Shown piece after piece: positions 15,213 through 22,645 of a stretch of DNA of 64,000 nucleotides (the stretch's first letter is position 1; every line of letters starts with the position of its first letter). Origin of the DNA: Flavobacterium resistens (GTDB lineage: Bacteria > Bacteroidota > Bacteroidia > Flavobacteriales > Flavobacteriaceae); assembly GCF_900182645.1 (NCBI RefSeq), contig NZ_FXTA01000003.1, positions 558,001-622,000 on the forward strand, given 5' to 3'. The translations under genes were made by a program, and so were the position numbers. Under the pieces are notes generated by a model. The model saw only the letters and a program-made list of their open reading frames with translations. It was not told where the DNA came from and searched no databases.

Positions 15213-15755
15213 ATGGTTTATAAATTTAGAGTTATTCTAGACGCCGAAGAAGATATTTTCAGAGACATTGCTATCCTTGAGGAAGATACACTTGAGGATT
15301 TACATAATGCAATCTTCAACGCTTTTGGTTTTGACGGATCAGAAGTGGCTTCATTTTATACTTGTGATGATACTTGGAATCAAGAAGATGAAATTCCTCT
15401 TTTTGATACAGGAGATGTTCCTGGAGAAATGAGAACCATGAACGATTATCCATTGTCTAGTATTTTAGATACAGAAAACACAAAAATCATCTACGTTTAC
15501 GATTTCATCAGTATGTGGACTTTCTTAGTAGAATTGGCTGCAGTTGAAGATGAAACGGTTGGCGCAACTTATCCTGAAACTTTATTTTCTCACGGAGAAA
15601 TGCCTGACGAAGCTCTTGAAAAAAACTTTGAAGCTGATGATATGCACGACGATATCTACGGAGAATTTGAAGACGATTTAGACGAAGACGATCTTGATAT
15701 GTTCGAAGGTGATGACAGCTTCGAAGATTATGGATTTGAGGAGAATTGGAACTGA
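15213..15755 (+). CDS. PRiA4_ORF3-type acidic protein
   Basis: 180 residues. The N-terminal 120 residues look like the plasmid pRiA4b ORF3 / IS1096-passenger family: KFRVILDAEEDIFRDIAI, TLEDLHNAIFNAFGFD, ASFYTCDDTWNQEDEIPLFD, MNDYPLSSIL, and KIIYVYDFISMWTFLVEL. The C-terminal 50 residues are extremely acidic (EADDMHDDIYGEFEDDLDEDD). The family name comes from mobile elements, but no transposase or IS ends are found here, so it is best read as a chromosomal protein of unknown function. It is followed directly by the repeat-flanked four-helix gene. Confidence 0.82.
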   Translation: MVYKFRVILDAEEDIFRDIAILEEDTLEDLHNAIFNAFGFDGSEVASFYTCDDTWNQEDEIPLFDTGDVPGEMRTMNDYPLSSILDTENTKIIYVYDFISMWTFLVELAAVEDETVGATYPETLFSHGEMPDEALEKNFEADDMHDDIYGEFEDDLDEDDLDMFEGDDSFEDYGFEENWN

Positions 15756-15764
15756 CGTAAGTTG

Positions 15765-15796
15765 CTAAGATACTGAGATGCTAAGATTCTAAGTTT
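15765..15796 (+). repeat. Period-8 CTAAG array, left arm of four-helix element
   Basis: Units CTAAGATA, CTGAGATG, CTAAGATT and CTAAGTTT. It begins 10 bp after the upstream stop codon. Its reverse complement closely matches the array at 16214-16250, so the four-helix-bundle gene is enclosed by inverted arrays of about 36 bp. Confidence 0.88.
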
Positions 15797-15849
15797 TTCT
15801 TATTTTTGAAAGTTTTTTCTTATATTTAAATTAAATTTTAAAATAAGAA

Positions 15850-16209
15850 ATGAGTCATTTTAGAAAAATCTTAGTTTGGCAAAAGTCAATGTCCTTAGTT
15901 ACCAAAATTTACAAAGCAACACGTACATTTCCAAAGGAAGAAATGTTTGGATTAACTTCACAAATACGTCGAAGTTCAGTTTCCATTCCGAGCAATATTG
16001 CGGAAGGATCAAGTAGAGAAAGCAGTAAAGATTTTTTACGATTTTTATATATTTCTCTTGGTTCTATATTTGAGATGCAGACTCAACTCGAAATTGCAAA
16101 AAATATAATTTACATAAACGAAGAAGAATTTAACCTTTTATATGAGGATAGTCGAGAGATCGAAAGAATGTTAGCGTCATTAATCAGAAAATTAAAAGAC
16201 AATAATTAA
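15850..16209 (+). CDS. Four-helix bundle protein (S23/IVS-type, Avd-like fold)
   Basis: 119 residues with the pattern of the four-helix-bundle family first named from 23S rRNA intervening sequences: KILVWQKSMSLVTKIYKATRTFP, EEMFGLTSQIRRSSVSIPSNIAEG, SSRESSKDFLRFLYISLGS, FEMQTQLEIAKN, and a last helix REIERMLASLIRKLKDN. The fold is shared with the accessory protein Avd of diversity-generating retroelements, but no reverse transcriptase or template repeat is nearby. The gene is tightly enclosed: the left array ends 53 bp before the ATG and the right array begins 5 bp after the stop. A TATTTTTG -7-like element lies at 15801-15808. Its cellular role is unknown. Confidence 0.9.
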   Translation: MSHFRKILVWQKSMSLVTKIYKATRTFPKEEMFGLTSQIRRSSVSIPSNIAEGSSRESSKDFLRFLYISLGSIFEMQTQLEIAKNIIYINEEEFNLLYEDSREIERMLASLIRKLKDNN

Positions 16210-16213
16210 AAAA

Positions 16214-16250
16214 CTTAGTATCTTAGAAACTTAGAATCTCAGCAACTCAA
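16214..16250 (-). repeat. Period-8 CTTAG array, right arm of four-helix element
   Basis: Units CTTAGTAT, CTTAGAAA, CTTAGAAT, CTCAGCAA and a partial CTCA. It is the inverse orientation of the array at 15765 and ends only 4 bp before the ATG of the nucleoid protein gene, so it forms that gene's immediate 5' leader. Confidence 0.88.
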
Positions 16251-16254
16251 AAAA

Positions 16255-17313
16255 ATGATCAATTTATTCAATACCCACATCGACACACTTTCGATACACC
16301 GCGTAGGAAACAAAAGCCGTAATGAAGCTATTTTTTTATCAGAGCAGCCATTTAATTTAAATGATGAGATTGTTCCTTTGATAAAAGAATTCTTTTTTAA
16401 GCCTTTTAGAGAGAAAGAAGAAAACTACTATCAGTTTGCACACGAAGTGGACTTGGACTACAACGACATGTTTAAATATGCAACTGAGATTTTTGATAAT
16501 CCGGCGAATGTTCATGAGGTTTCTAAAAACATCACAAAACATTTATTTGAACAGTCAAATCATCCGCATATTAAAAACGGAGAGGTTTATGTAACCTATT
16601 TGACAAACCTAAGTATCGATAATAATGTTGTTGATGCAATCGGAATTTTCAAAAGTGAATTACAAGCCGACTTTTTACAGTTTGAAGAAAATGGAAGTAA
16701 CCTTGAAATGATTTTACAGCAAGGAATTAACTTGAGTAAATTAGATAAAGGATGTTTGATTTTCAACTACAAAAAAGAAGAAGGTTACAAAATCTTAACT
16801 GTTGACAGCAACCGTTATGACGCACGTTACTGGTTAGAGCACTTTTTATCTGTTGACGCTTTTGAAGATGAAAATTTCATCACTAAAAAATATTTAAAAT
16901 TCTGTCAAAACTTCGCAAAAGACGTTGTTTTGCCAGCAGAAGACAAGAAAGAGGAAGTAATGTTTATGAACCGATCTGTGAATTATTTCGCTAAAAACGA
17001 TCAGTTTGAAGAGCAGAATTTCTTGAATGAAGTATTAGACAATCCTGATTTGATTCCAGAATTTAAAAACTATAAAGTTGATAAAGGAGAAAAATACAGC
17101 ATCGAAGATGTAACCTCATTCCCTATTGCCAACGCAGCTGTTTCTGACGCTAGAAAATCGATTAAAAATGTGATTAATTTAGATACTCACATTCAGATTA
17201 AAATGGATTTCATCAATCCTGAAAGTGCAGAAAAATTTGTTGAAAAAGGCTGGGATGAAGAAAAACAAATGTATTACTACTTAGTTTACTTCAACAAAGA
17301 AGAAAAAAGCTAA
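16255..17313 (+). CDS. Nucleoid-associated protein, NdpA/YejK family
   Basis: 352 residues matching the 37-kDa nucleoid-associated family over its whole length: HIDTLSIHRVGNKSRNEAIFLSE, LIKEFFFKPF, NYYQFAHEVDL, NGEVYVTYLTNLSIDNNVVDAIGIFKS, KGCLIFNYKKEEGY, DARYWLEHFL. Family members bind DNA in the nucleoid; a precise role is not established. The start is set by the ATG right after the CTTAG array. The repeat element sits in the position where its promoter would be, so its expression may depend on the element or on read-through from upstream. A bidirectional terminator follows. Confidence 0.92.
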   Translation: MINLFNTHIDTLSIHRVGNKSRNEAIFLSEQPFNLNDEIVPLIKEFFFKPFREKEENYYQFAHEVDLDYNDMFKYATEIFDNPANVHEVSKNITKHLFEQSNHPHIKNGEVYVTYLTNLSIDNNVVDAIGIFKSELQADFLQFEENGSNLEMILQQGINLSKLDKGCLIFNYKKEEGYKILTVDSNRYDARYWLEHFLSVDAFEDENFITKKYLKFCQNFAKDVVLPAEDKKEEVMFMNRSVNYFAKNDQFEEQNFLNEVLDNPDLIPEFKNYKVDKGEKYSIEDVTSFPIANAAVSDARKSIKNVINLDTHIQIKMDFINPESAEKFVEKGWDEEKQMYYYLVYFNKEEKS

Positions 17314-17350
17314 GAAGTTTTCATTTTCTATTACTTACTTACTAAAACAG

Positions 17351-17386
17351 AAAACGGCAGTTATAAATATAACTGCCGTTTTTTAT
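17351..17386. terminator. Bidirectional terminator between ndpA-like and TetR genes
   Basis: A perfect 14-bp stem AAAACGGCAGTTAT / ATAACTGCCGTTTT with a 4-nt loop, A-rich on the left and T-rich on the right. It serves the convergent genes on both sides. Confidence 0.92.
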
Positions 17387-17399
17387 TGCAATTGATTTT

Positions 17400-17981
17400 C
17401 TAAAATAAAGCGAAAATCGATTTTAAAATATCATCATAAACTTGTTTGTCTCTCTCGCCTGCCCTTGCCAAAACCCGAATTCCGGAATAATTGTTAAAAA
17501 TAAAACGAGCTAAAGATCGAGCTTCTTGCTTATCAGAAATCTGTCCATACTCCTGCCCTTTTTTTATGGCCTGATAAAAAACTTCTTCAACCGCTTTTTG
17601 ATTATCATGAACGATTTTTCCAATTTCGGGATCGTGCATCGCCAATTCAACCGCTGAGTTTACCATAAAACAACCTTTTGTTATTCGATCCTGAAGACTT
17701 TCTACAACAGCTTGTTTAAAAATTTCAGTTAAAGCGGTTTTAATGTTTTCAGCATTTTCAAAAAGCAATTTGAGACTCTCTTCATTTTGCTGCTGATATC
17801 GTTGCAATGACTTTACAAAAAGCTTTTGCTTATCACCAAAAGTATCATACAAACTAGAACGACTTAAACCTAAATGCGTTACCAAATCCTGAGCAGAAGT
17901 TCCGTTGTAACCTTTGTGCCAAAAAATCTCAATTGCTTTATCTAAAGCCTGATCTTCGTTAAATTCTTTCGTTCTAGCCAT
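17400..17981 (-). CDS. TetR/AcrR-family repressor
   Basis: 193 residues from the ATG at 17981. A longer frame starts at 18029 but would run through the operator at 18023-18036; MARTKEFNEDQALDKAIEIFWHKGYNGTS is the normal family N-terminus. The HTH is residues 25-50 (TSAQDLVTHLGLSRSSLYDTFGDK). The C-terminal ligand domain includes GCFMVNSAVELAMHDPEI, as in the YxaF/LmrA-like subgroup. It lies 72 bp downstream of the SDR gene stop. Palindromes of identical core sit before both genes, so it probably represses itself and the SDR gene and is released by an unknown small molecule. Confidence 0.93.
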   Translation of the reverse strand: MARTKEFNEDQALDKAIEIFWHKGYNGTSAQDLVTHLGLSRSSLYDTFGDKQKLFVKSLQRYQQQNEESLKLLFENAENIKTALTEIFKQAVVESLQDRITKGCFMVNSAVELAMHDPEIGKIVHDNQKAVEEVFYQAIKKGQEYGQISDKQEARSLARFIFNNYSGIRVLARAGERDKQVYDDILKSIFALF

Positions 17982-18022
17982 CGCTTCAAAATTAAATTCT
18001 TTTCCAAAGATACTAAAAATAC

Positions 18023-18036
18023 GGAACAATCGTTCC
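18023..18036. promoter_or_regulatory. TetR operator upstream of the regulator gene
   Basis: GGAACAATCGTTCC differs at one base from the perfect core GGAACGATCGTTCC found before the SDR gene. It lies 41 bp upstream of the regulator's preferred ATG, between the two genes. Confidence 0.75.
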
Positions 18037-18053
18037 TGAATTAGTCAAAAAAA

Positions 18054-18806
18054 TTATAATACTGTGTTTACAGTAAGTCCGCCATCAACAACAATTTCAG
18101 TTCCTGTTATGAATGAAGCATCATCAGAAGCTAAGAAACTAATTGTTTTTGCAACTTCAGTAGCTTGTCCAAAACGTTTCAATAAAATCTTTTGTCCTAA
18201 AGCTGCTCCTAAACCTTCAACTTCTTCTTTTTCTAAACCAACTTTACCGTATAAAGGAGTTTCGATTGGACCAGGAGAAACGGCATTTACTCTGATTTTT
18301 CTTGGTGCTAATTCTGCTGCAAAAATTTTGTTTAGTGATAAAACTGCTGCTTTACTTGCTCCATAAACACTTGAACCTGGCATTCCTAATTGAGCATTTA
18401 CTGAAGTATTGAAAATAATAGATCCACCATCATTTAAAATTGGTAATACTTTCTGTACTGTAAAATAAACTCCTTTTACATTCACATTCATGATACTATC
18501 ATAATGATCTTCTGAAGCAGAATCAACTGGAGCAAAAGCTGCAATTCCGGCATTTAAAAACAGAATATCTACTTTTCCGAATTTTGCTTTTACTTCTTCA
18601 ACTAAATTATCAATTGATTTTAAATCAGATTGATCTGCAACGATTCCGGTAACGTTCAATTCTGTTTCAGCTTTTGTTAAAGCTTCTTTGTTTCTTCCTG
18701 TTACAATTACTTTTGCACCTTTTGCTACTAAATCAGCTGCTGCTGCATATCCAATTCCACTGTTTCCACCTGTCACGATTGCTACTTTGTTTTCTAAATT
18801 TTTCAT
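18054..18806 (-). CDS. Short-chain dehydrogenase/reductase
   Basis: 250 residues, classical SDR. The cofactor motif TGGNSGIG is at 12-19, NAG at 85-87, catalytic S135, Y148 and K152 (SSVYGASKAAV), and SPGPIETPLYG after the active site. It reduces or oxidises a carbonyl/alcohol pair with NAD(P)H; R38 in VTGRNKEAL hints at NADP preference. The substrate is unknown. The neighbouring TetR regulator and shared operators suggest inducible detoxification of a reactive compound, as in other TetR-SDR pairs. The promoter on the minus strand combines a TATCTTTG -7 element with the 30-bp palindrome. Confidence 0.94.
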   Translation of the reverse strand: MKNLENKVAIVTGGNSGIGYAAAADLVAKGAKVIVTGRNKEALTKAETELNVTGIVADQSDLKSIDNLVEEVKAKFGKVDILFLNAGIAAFAPVDSASEDHYDSIMNVNVKGVYFTVQKVLPILNDGGSIIFNTSVNAQLGMPGSSVYGASKAAVLSLNKIFAAELAPRKIRVNAVSPGPIETPLYGKVGLEKEEVEGLGAALGQKILLKRFGQATEVAKTISFLASDDASFITGTEIVVDGGLTVNTVL

Positions 18807-18848
18807 TTTATTTGTTTTTAAGTTATTGATTATTCAATTATTATGATA

Positions 18849-18885
18849 CAAAGATATAATAACGGAACGATCGTTCCGTTATTAT
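18849..18885 (-). promoter_or_regulatory. SDR promoter with 30-bp perfect palindromic operator
   Basis: A perfect 30-bp palindrome (18856-18885) has the centre AACGGAACGATCGTTCCGTT. It abuts the minus-strand -7 element TATCTTTG at 18849-18856 and fills the -33/-7 spacer. The second site at 18023 shares the core. This is strong evidence for direct control by the adjacent TetR protein. Confidence 0.85.
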
Positions 18886-19006
18886 TTTTGTTAATATTTA
18901 GTTAAAGTTTTAATCTCTCCTTTTTAACCCTTTATCTATAAAGGAAATAACTATCAAGCCATAAGCGAAAGAAATTAGAAAATGTCGGCGATTCTTAATA
19001 TTTGCT

Positions 19007-19014
19007 TAATTTTG
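19007..19014 (+). promoter_or_regulatory. Putative -7 element for the GAF gene
   Basis: TAATTTTG matches TAnnTTTG, 22 bp before the ATG at 19037. No clear -33 element is seen. Confidence 0.45.
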
Positions 19015-19036
19015 TATTTCCTAAAAACAAAAACAC

Positions 19037-21406
19037 ATGGAACGTCTTTTACCACATGAAAGTCCTTTCGAAACCATAATCTCATTTCATAAATTAATTG
19101 AATCCTTTGAGGAGATTGCTTTATCAGATGTTGATTATCGATCAAACTACGCCAAAGCGATTTTAAAAGAAGTTGAACCTTTTCCGGAATTCAGAACTGG
19201 AATTCATGATTATAATATCATTAAAAACAACGAAGGTTTAATCAAAAATATAGTTGCCGATTTATTTCCTACTGCATTGACAAATAACGAAATAAAAGCA
19301 ATTACAATTCCGTTTCAAAATTTATCATTTAATTATACAGAGCGTTTCAAGAAAATTCTGCGCAATGCCGGAGACGAATTTGACATGGAAATTCGTGATT
19401 TTGATGATCATCAATTCTATATCAATAACTGTTGCTTAATATTGGCCTATTATTACAATCAGAACATTGATTTCAATAAGCCTTTCTTTTATGATATTCC
19501 AGATGAACAAGGAATTGAAAAACATTATAGAATTCTCTACAATGCCGATTTCATGGAAATTACTCCAACAGAAAGAGCTGTAGAACTAACGCAGGACGAT
19601 ATTGATCAATTAATTGACAATTATAATGATATTGAATTATGGAAATCTAAATTTCCAAAACGAAGCTGGATCCTAAAAGGTTTCGGAATTGTTTCTTTGT
19701 TTGACGCTACTACAGAAAGTGCCATTTCAAATCTAAAAAGCAATTTATTAAAACCTGATTCAACCCGCGTTACTTCAACTGACATTATTGAAGATATTTT
19801 TAGATCAATATTTAAAATTCCGAGTTTAAAAGTTGGTTTCATTATTTACAATCCTGAAGAAGAAAAATTCATCAGGCCAATTAAATTTGATAATCAGATG
19901 CAAAGTTTTCTTTTGAATACAGATGAAGAAGTCGATTGCAAAAATGCTTTTTTTGGCTGTTCATTTGAAAATCTTTTGCATAATAAAGAGCCTTTTGTAA
20001 TTTCGAATGTCGAAAAATTCATTGAAGAATCTCCAAATAAAAAACTCGGCGAGCATTTACTAAAACAAGGCATTAAAAGCTGTGTTTTTGCGCCAGTCAT
20101 GAAAGACGAACAATTATTGGGAGTTGTAGAATTAGTTTCTGAGCATCCAAGAGACTTAAATAGTGTCAATGCTACAAAACTGGAATTGATTCTTCCGTAT
20201 TTAACCGATACAATTGATCGCTATAATACAGATATGCAACATCAGATTGAGGCAATTATCCAGCGTGAATATACTACGATTCACCCAAGCGTTTATTGGA
20301 AATTCCGAAAAGAATCACAGAATTATTTTCAAAATATCAATCATACAAAAGATTATATTTTTAAGGAAATTGTTTTTAAAAATGTATATCCGTTATACGG
20401 ACAAATCGATATTAAAGGCTCATCTGAACATCGAAATGAAACCGTAAAAATTGACTTAAAAAATCAACTTACGGCTCTTTTGGAAATTTTTGACAATCAA
20501 AAGCCAAATACAAATCTGGTACTTTTGGAACAAAGAAAATTCGAATTAGAATCGCTCCGAAGTGAATTGGAATTCCCTTTAAAAGCAGATACCGAACAAC
20601 ATATTCAACGCTATATTGAAGAAGAGATTCATCCGATATTAAAAAATACAAAAGGCAGTGCCAAAAACGAAAAATTAGAAGCTTTATATTTTGAAAGTCT
20701 TGACGAAAAAACAGGTTTGTTTTATCAGGAAAGAAAAAAGTTTGATAACGCAATGTCGATCATCAACAAAAAATTAGCTTCGGTTTTGGATAAAAAACAA
20801 TTAGATGCACAACAAATTTATCCGCATTACTACGAACGTTTTAAAACGGATGGTGTTGAACATAATTTATACATCGGAGCCTCAATTTCGCCAACAAAAC
20901 CTTTCGATGTCATGTATTTGCACAATCTGAGATTATGGCAATTACAAACGTTATGCGAAATGGAATTGGAGCATCATCAGCTTAAAGAGTCGCTTCCGTA
21001 TGAATTAGATGTTACGTCTTTAATTTTAGTTTTCAGTGCGCCGCTTTCTATTCGTTTCAGAATGGATGAAAAACGCTTTGATGTTGACGGAACTTATAAT
21101 GCAAGATATGAAGTCGTGAAAAAACGAATCGACAAATCAAACATTAAAGGAACTAAAGAACGAATTACAGAGAAAGAAAAAATTACGATTGTGTATTCTC
21201 AAAACAACGAAGAAACCGAATATTTGAAATATATCAAGTATTTACAACACAAAAAAATACTTGAACCTGCGATCGAGCAGTTTGAAGTAGAAGATTTGCA
21301 AGGTGTTTCAGGCCTGAGAGCCATTCGTGTAAAAGTGATCAATAATACTGCAAATCCAACAGCAAAAAAAATCACTTATCAAGATTTATTAGATGAGCTC
21401 AACTAA
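19037..21406 (+). CDS. Large GAF-domain protein of unknown function
   Basis: 789 residues, no signal peptide or membrane segment, so cytoplasmic. A GAF-like domain is visible at about 240-400: SNLKSNLLKPDSTRVTSTDIIED, KVGFIIYNPEEEKFIRP, ENLLHNKEPFVISNVEKF, KQGIKSCVFAPVMKDEQLLGVVELVSEHPRDLN. The N-terminal 230 residues and the C-terminal 380 residues match nothing I recognise; the latter are helical with WKFRKESQNYFQ and an SLPYELDVTSLILVFSAPLSIRFR strand region. GAF domains bind small ligands or sense redox or light. There is no catalytic output domain, so it may act through a protein partner. A terminator starts within its last codons. The HD-PycTM gene is convergent. Confidence 0.8.
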   Translation: MERLLPHESPFETIISFHKLIESFEEIALSDVDYRSNYAKAILKEVEPFPEFRTGIHDYNIIKNNEGLIKNIVADLFPTALTNNEIKAITIPFQNLSFNYTERFKKILRNAGDEFDMEIRDFDDHQFYINNCCLILAYYYNQNIDFNKPFFYDIPDEQGIEKHYRILYNADFMEITPTERAVELTQDDIDQLIDNYNDIELWKSKFPKRSWILKGFGIVSLFDATTESAISNLKSNLLKPDSTRVTSTDIIEDIFRSIFKIPSLKVGFIIYNPEEEKFIRPIKFDNQMQSFLLNTDEEVDCKNAFFGCSFENLLHNKEPFVISNVEKFIEESPNKKLGEHLLKQGIKSCVFAPVMKDEQLLGVVELVSEHPRDLNSVNATKLELILPYLTDTIDRYNTDMQHQIEAIIQREYTTIHPSVYWKFRKESQNYFQNINHTKDYIFKEIVFKNVYPLYGQIDIKGSSEHRNETVKIDLKNQLTALLEIFDNQKPNTNLVLLEQRKFELESLRSELEFPLKADTEQHIQRYIEEEIHPILKNTKGSAKNEKLEALYFESLDEKTGLFYQERKKFDNAMSIINKKLASVLDKKQLDAQQIYPHYYERFKTDGVEHNLYIGASISPTKPFDVMYLHNLRLWQLQTLCEMELEHHQLKESLPYELDVTSLILVFSAPLSIRFRMDEKRFDVDGTYNARYEVVKKRIDKSNIKGTKERITEKEKITIVYSQNNEETEYLKYIKYLQHKKILEPAIEQFEVEDLQGVSGLRAIRVKVINNTANPTAKKITYQDLLDELN

Positions 21407-21428
21407 AATTAGTTGAGCTTTTTTTTAT
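21396..21428 (+). terminator. Terminator overlapping the end of the GAF gene
   Basis: Perfect 10-bp stem AGCTCAACTA / TAGTTGAGCT with a 4-nt loop, followed by eight T. The left arm includes the last codons and stop of the GAF gene. The T-tract runs into the end of the convergent HD gene at 21425. Confidence 0.9.
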
Positions 21429-22618
21429 ACGGTAACCTCTTTAAAAGCAATTACAAAAGCGATTACAGTAACAATTATTCCTATCATAAAAAGATTGTAG
21501 GCAATTCGCAGTAAATTATATTTTCGCTGCAAAACCAATCCTAAATAATACAAATCTTTGATCATTGTTGAGTATAAATAATCTCTATCTTTCATCATTT
21601 CGTTCATTGCCCAATCGTATTCTTCTAAAGGCATTTTGTAGAAATTTCCAAAAAACATCAAATTCACTTTTTTAGCTGCAACATCGTCACGCGTAAAAAA
21701 TCCTGAAGTTACTTTTGGTCTTGTAGAAAGAATGGCAAAAATAATTGTGATTACGCTTGACATCAGCATAATAAATGTCGGAATTACCAAATGCGCGTTT
21801 TTCGGACTATCTAATTTTGGAATTATTGACGAAAGTGCAATTGAAATAATAATGGCATTTACAGATAACAAAATATTTGCTTTACTGTCAGCAATACCAC
21901 TTAAACGGGTATGATTTCCGAGCGTAACGCGAAATAAAGTATCAATTCCACGTTCTGGCTTTTCAGCTTTTTCAGCCTTTTCTCTTTTTTTGTTTTCATC
22001 GTCAATTGCCGATGCAGCTTTCAATTCCTGTTTATTAATTTTTTTCTGAATCAAAATCAGGTTTTTTTCTTTTAAAGGCTGCCATTTTCTTAAGGCATAA
22101 TCTGTATAGAAACGATGTTTATTCAAAAGGAAATTCAAATTTTCTTTTGTCCATTCTGAATTTGAAAAACTTGCAATACCTGTGTTTTTTAGTTCCAAAC
22201 GAAGCAATTCGCAAGTAGTAACATATTCTGTTCCCATTAAATGGGCATAATCAGCATCTTTAATGATTTTTTCCAAATGCGTTACAGGCACATATTCTTT
22301 GGTTGTTGCCAAAATTAAACTGGAAACTTTTGCTATAAATTCCTCAGATTGTCCTTTTTCTTTTAAAAAAACTTCCGCAATTTTTACGCTTTCTTTTTCG
22401 TGATGCTCATAACCTTCAATATATCCCGTATCATGAAACCATGCAGCTGCTAAAAGTGCTTTTTTATCATCATCATTAACATCTTCTTTTTTACACAACT
22501 CTTTTACTGCAGTAACTACAGTTAAAGTATGGTTAAAATTATGGTAAGAATATAAATTAGAAAGTTTATCTTTGAGTAAATTACTGACGAAGTCTTCGCA
22601 TTGTTCTATTAGATTCAT
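21425..22618 (-). CDS. HD-domain protein with PycTM (DUF5706) membrane effector domain
   Basis: 397 residues from the ATG at 22618; an upstream frame start at 22669 would overlap the divergent gene and is not favoured. Residues 15-190 form an HD phosphohydrolase domain: H30 in YHNFNHTLTVV, H62-D63 in AAWFHDTGY, and D121/D123 in IIKDADYAHL. A charged linker (KKREKAEKAEKPERG) leads to the PycTM/DUF5706 domain (about 225-397): signature TRLSGIADSKANILLSVNA, two TM helices, and a third near the C-terminus. PycTM domains act as membrane-disrupting effectors of Pycsar anti-phage systems when a cyclic pyrimidine nucleotide binds. No PycC-type cyclase is adjacent, so defence function is not shown. 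Confidence 0.9.
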   Translation of the reverse strand: MNLIEQCEDFVSNLLKDKLSNLYSYHNFNHTLTVVTAVKELCKKEDVNDDDKKALLAAAWFHDTGYIEGYEHHEKESVKIAEVFLKEKGQSEEFIAKVSSLILATTKEYVPVTHLEKIIKDADYAHLMGTEYVTTCELLRLELKNTGIASFSNSEWTKENLNFLLNKHRFYTDYALRKWQPLKEKNLILIQKKINKQELKAASAIDDENKKREKAEKAEKPERGIDTLFRVTLGNHTRLSGIADSKANILLSVNAIIISIALSSIIPKLDSPKNAHLVIPTFIMLMSSVITIIFAILSTRPKVTSGFFTRDDVAAKKVNLMFFGNFYKMPLEEYDWAMNEMMKDRDYLYSTMIKDLYYLGLVLQRKYNLLRIAYNLFMIGIIVTVIAFVIAFKEVTV

Positions 22619-22645
22619 AAAGAATATTTTTAATACCACTAAATT

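Noticed and set aside
15850..16209. Diversity-generating retroelement accessory protein (Avd) or rRNA intervening sequence
   Set aside because: There is no reverse transcriptase, template/variable repeat or 23S rRNA nearby; only the fold is shared.
15213..16250. Insertion sequence suggested by the IS1096-passenger family name
   Set aside because: No transposase, no terminal inverted repeats of IS type and no target duplication are visible; the name is historical.
21425..22618. Complete Pycsar anti-phage system
   Set aside because: The effector-type domain is present, but no cyclase gene is adjacent, so a two-gene system cannot be claimed.
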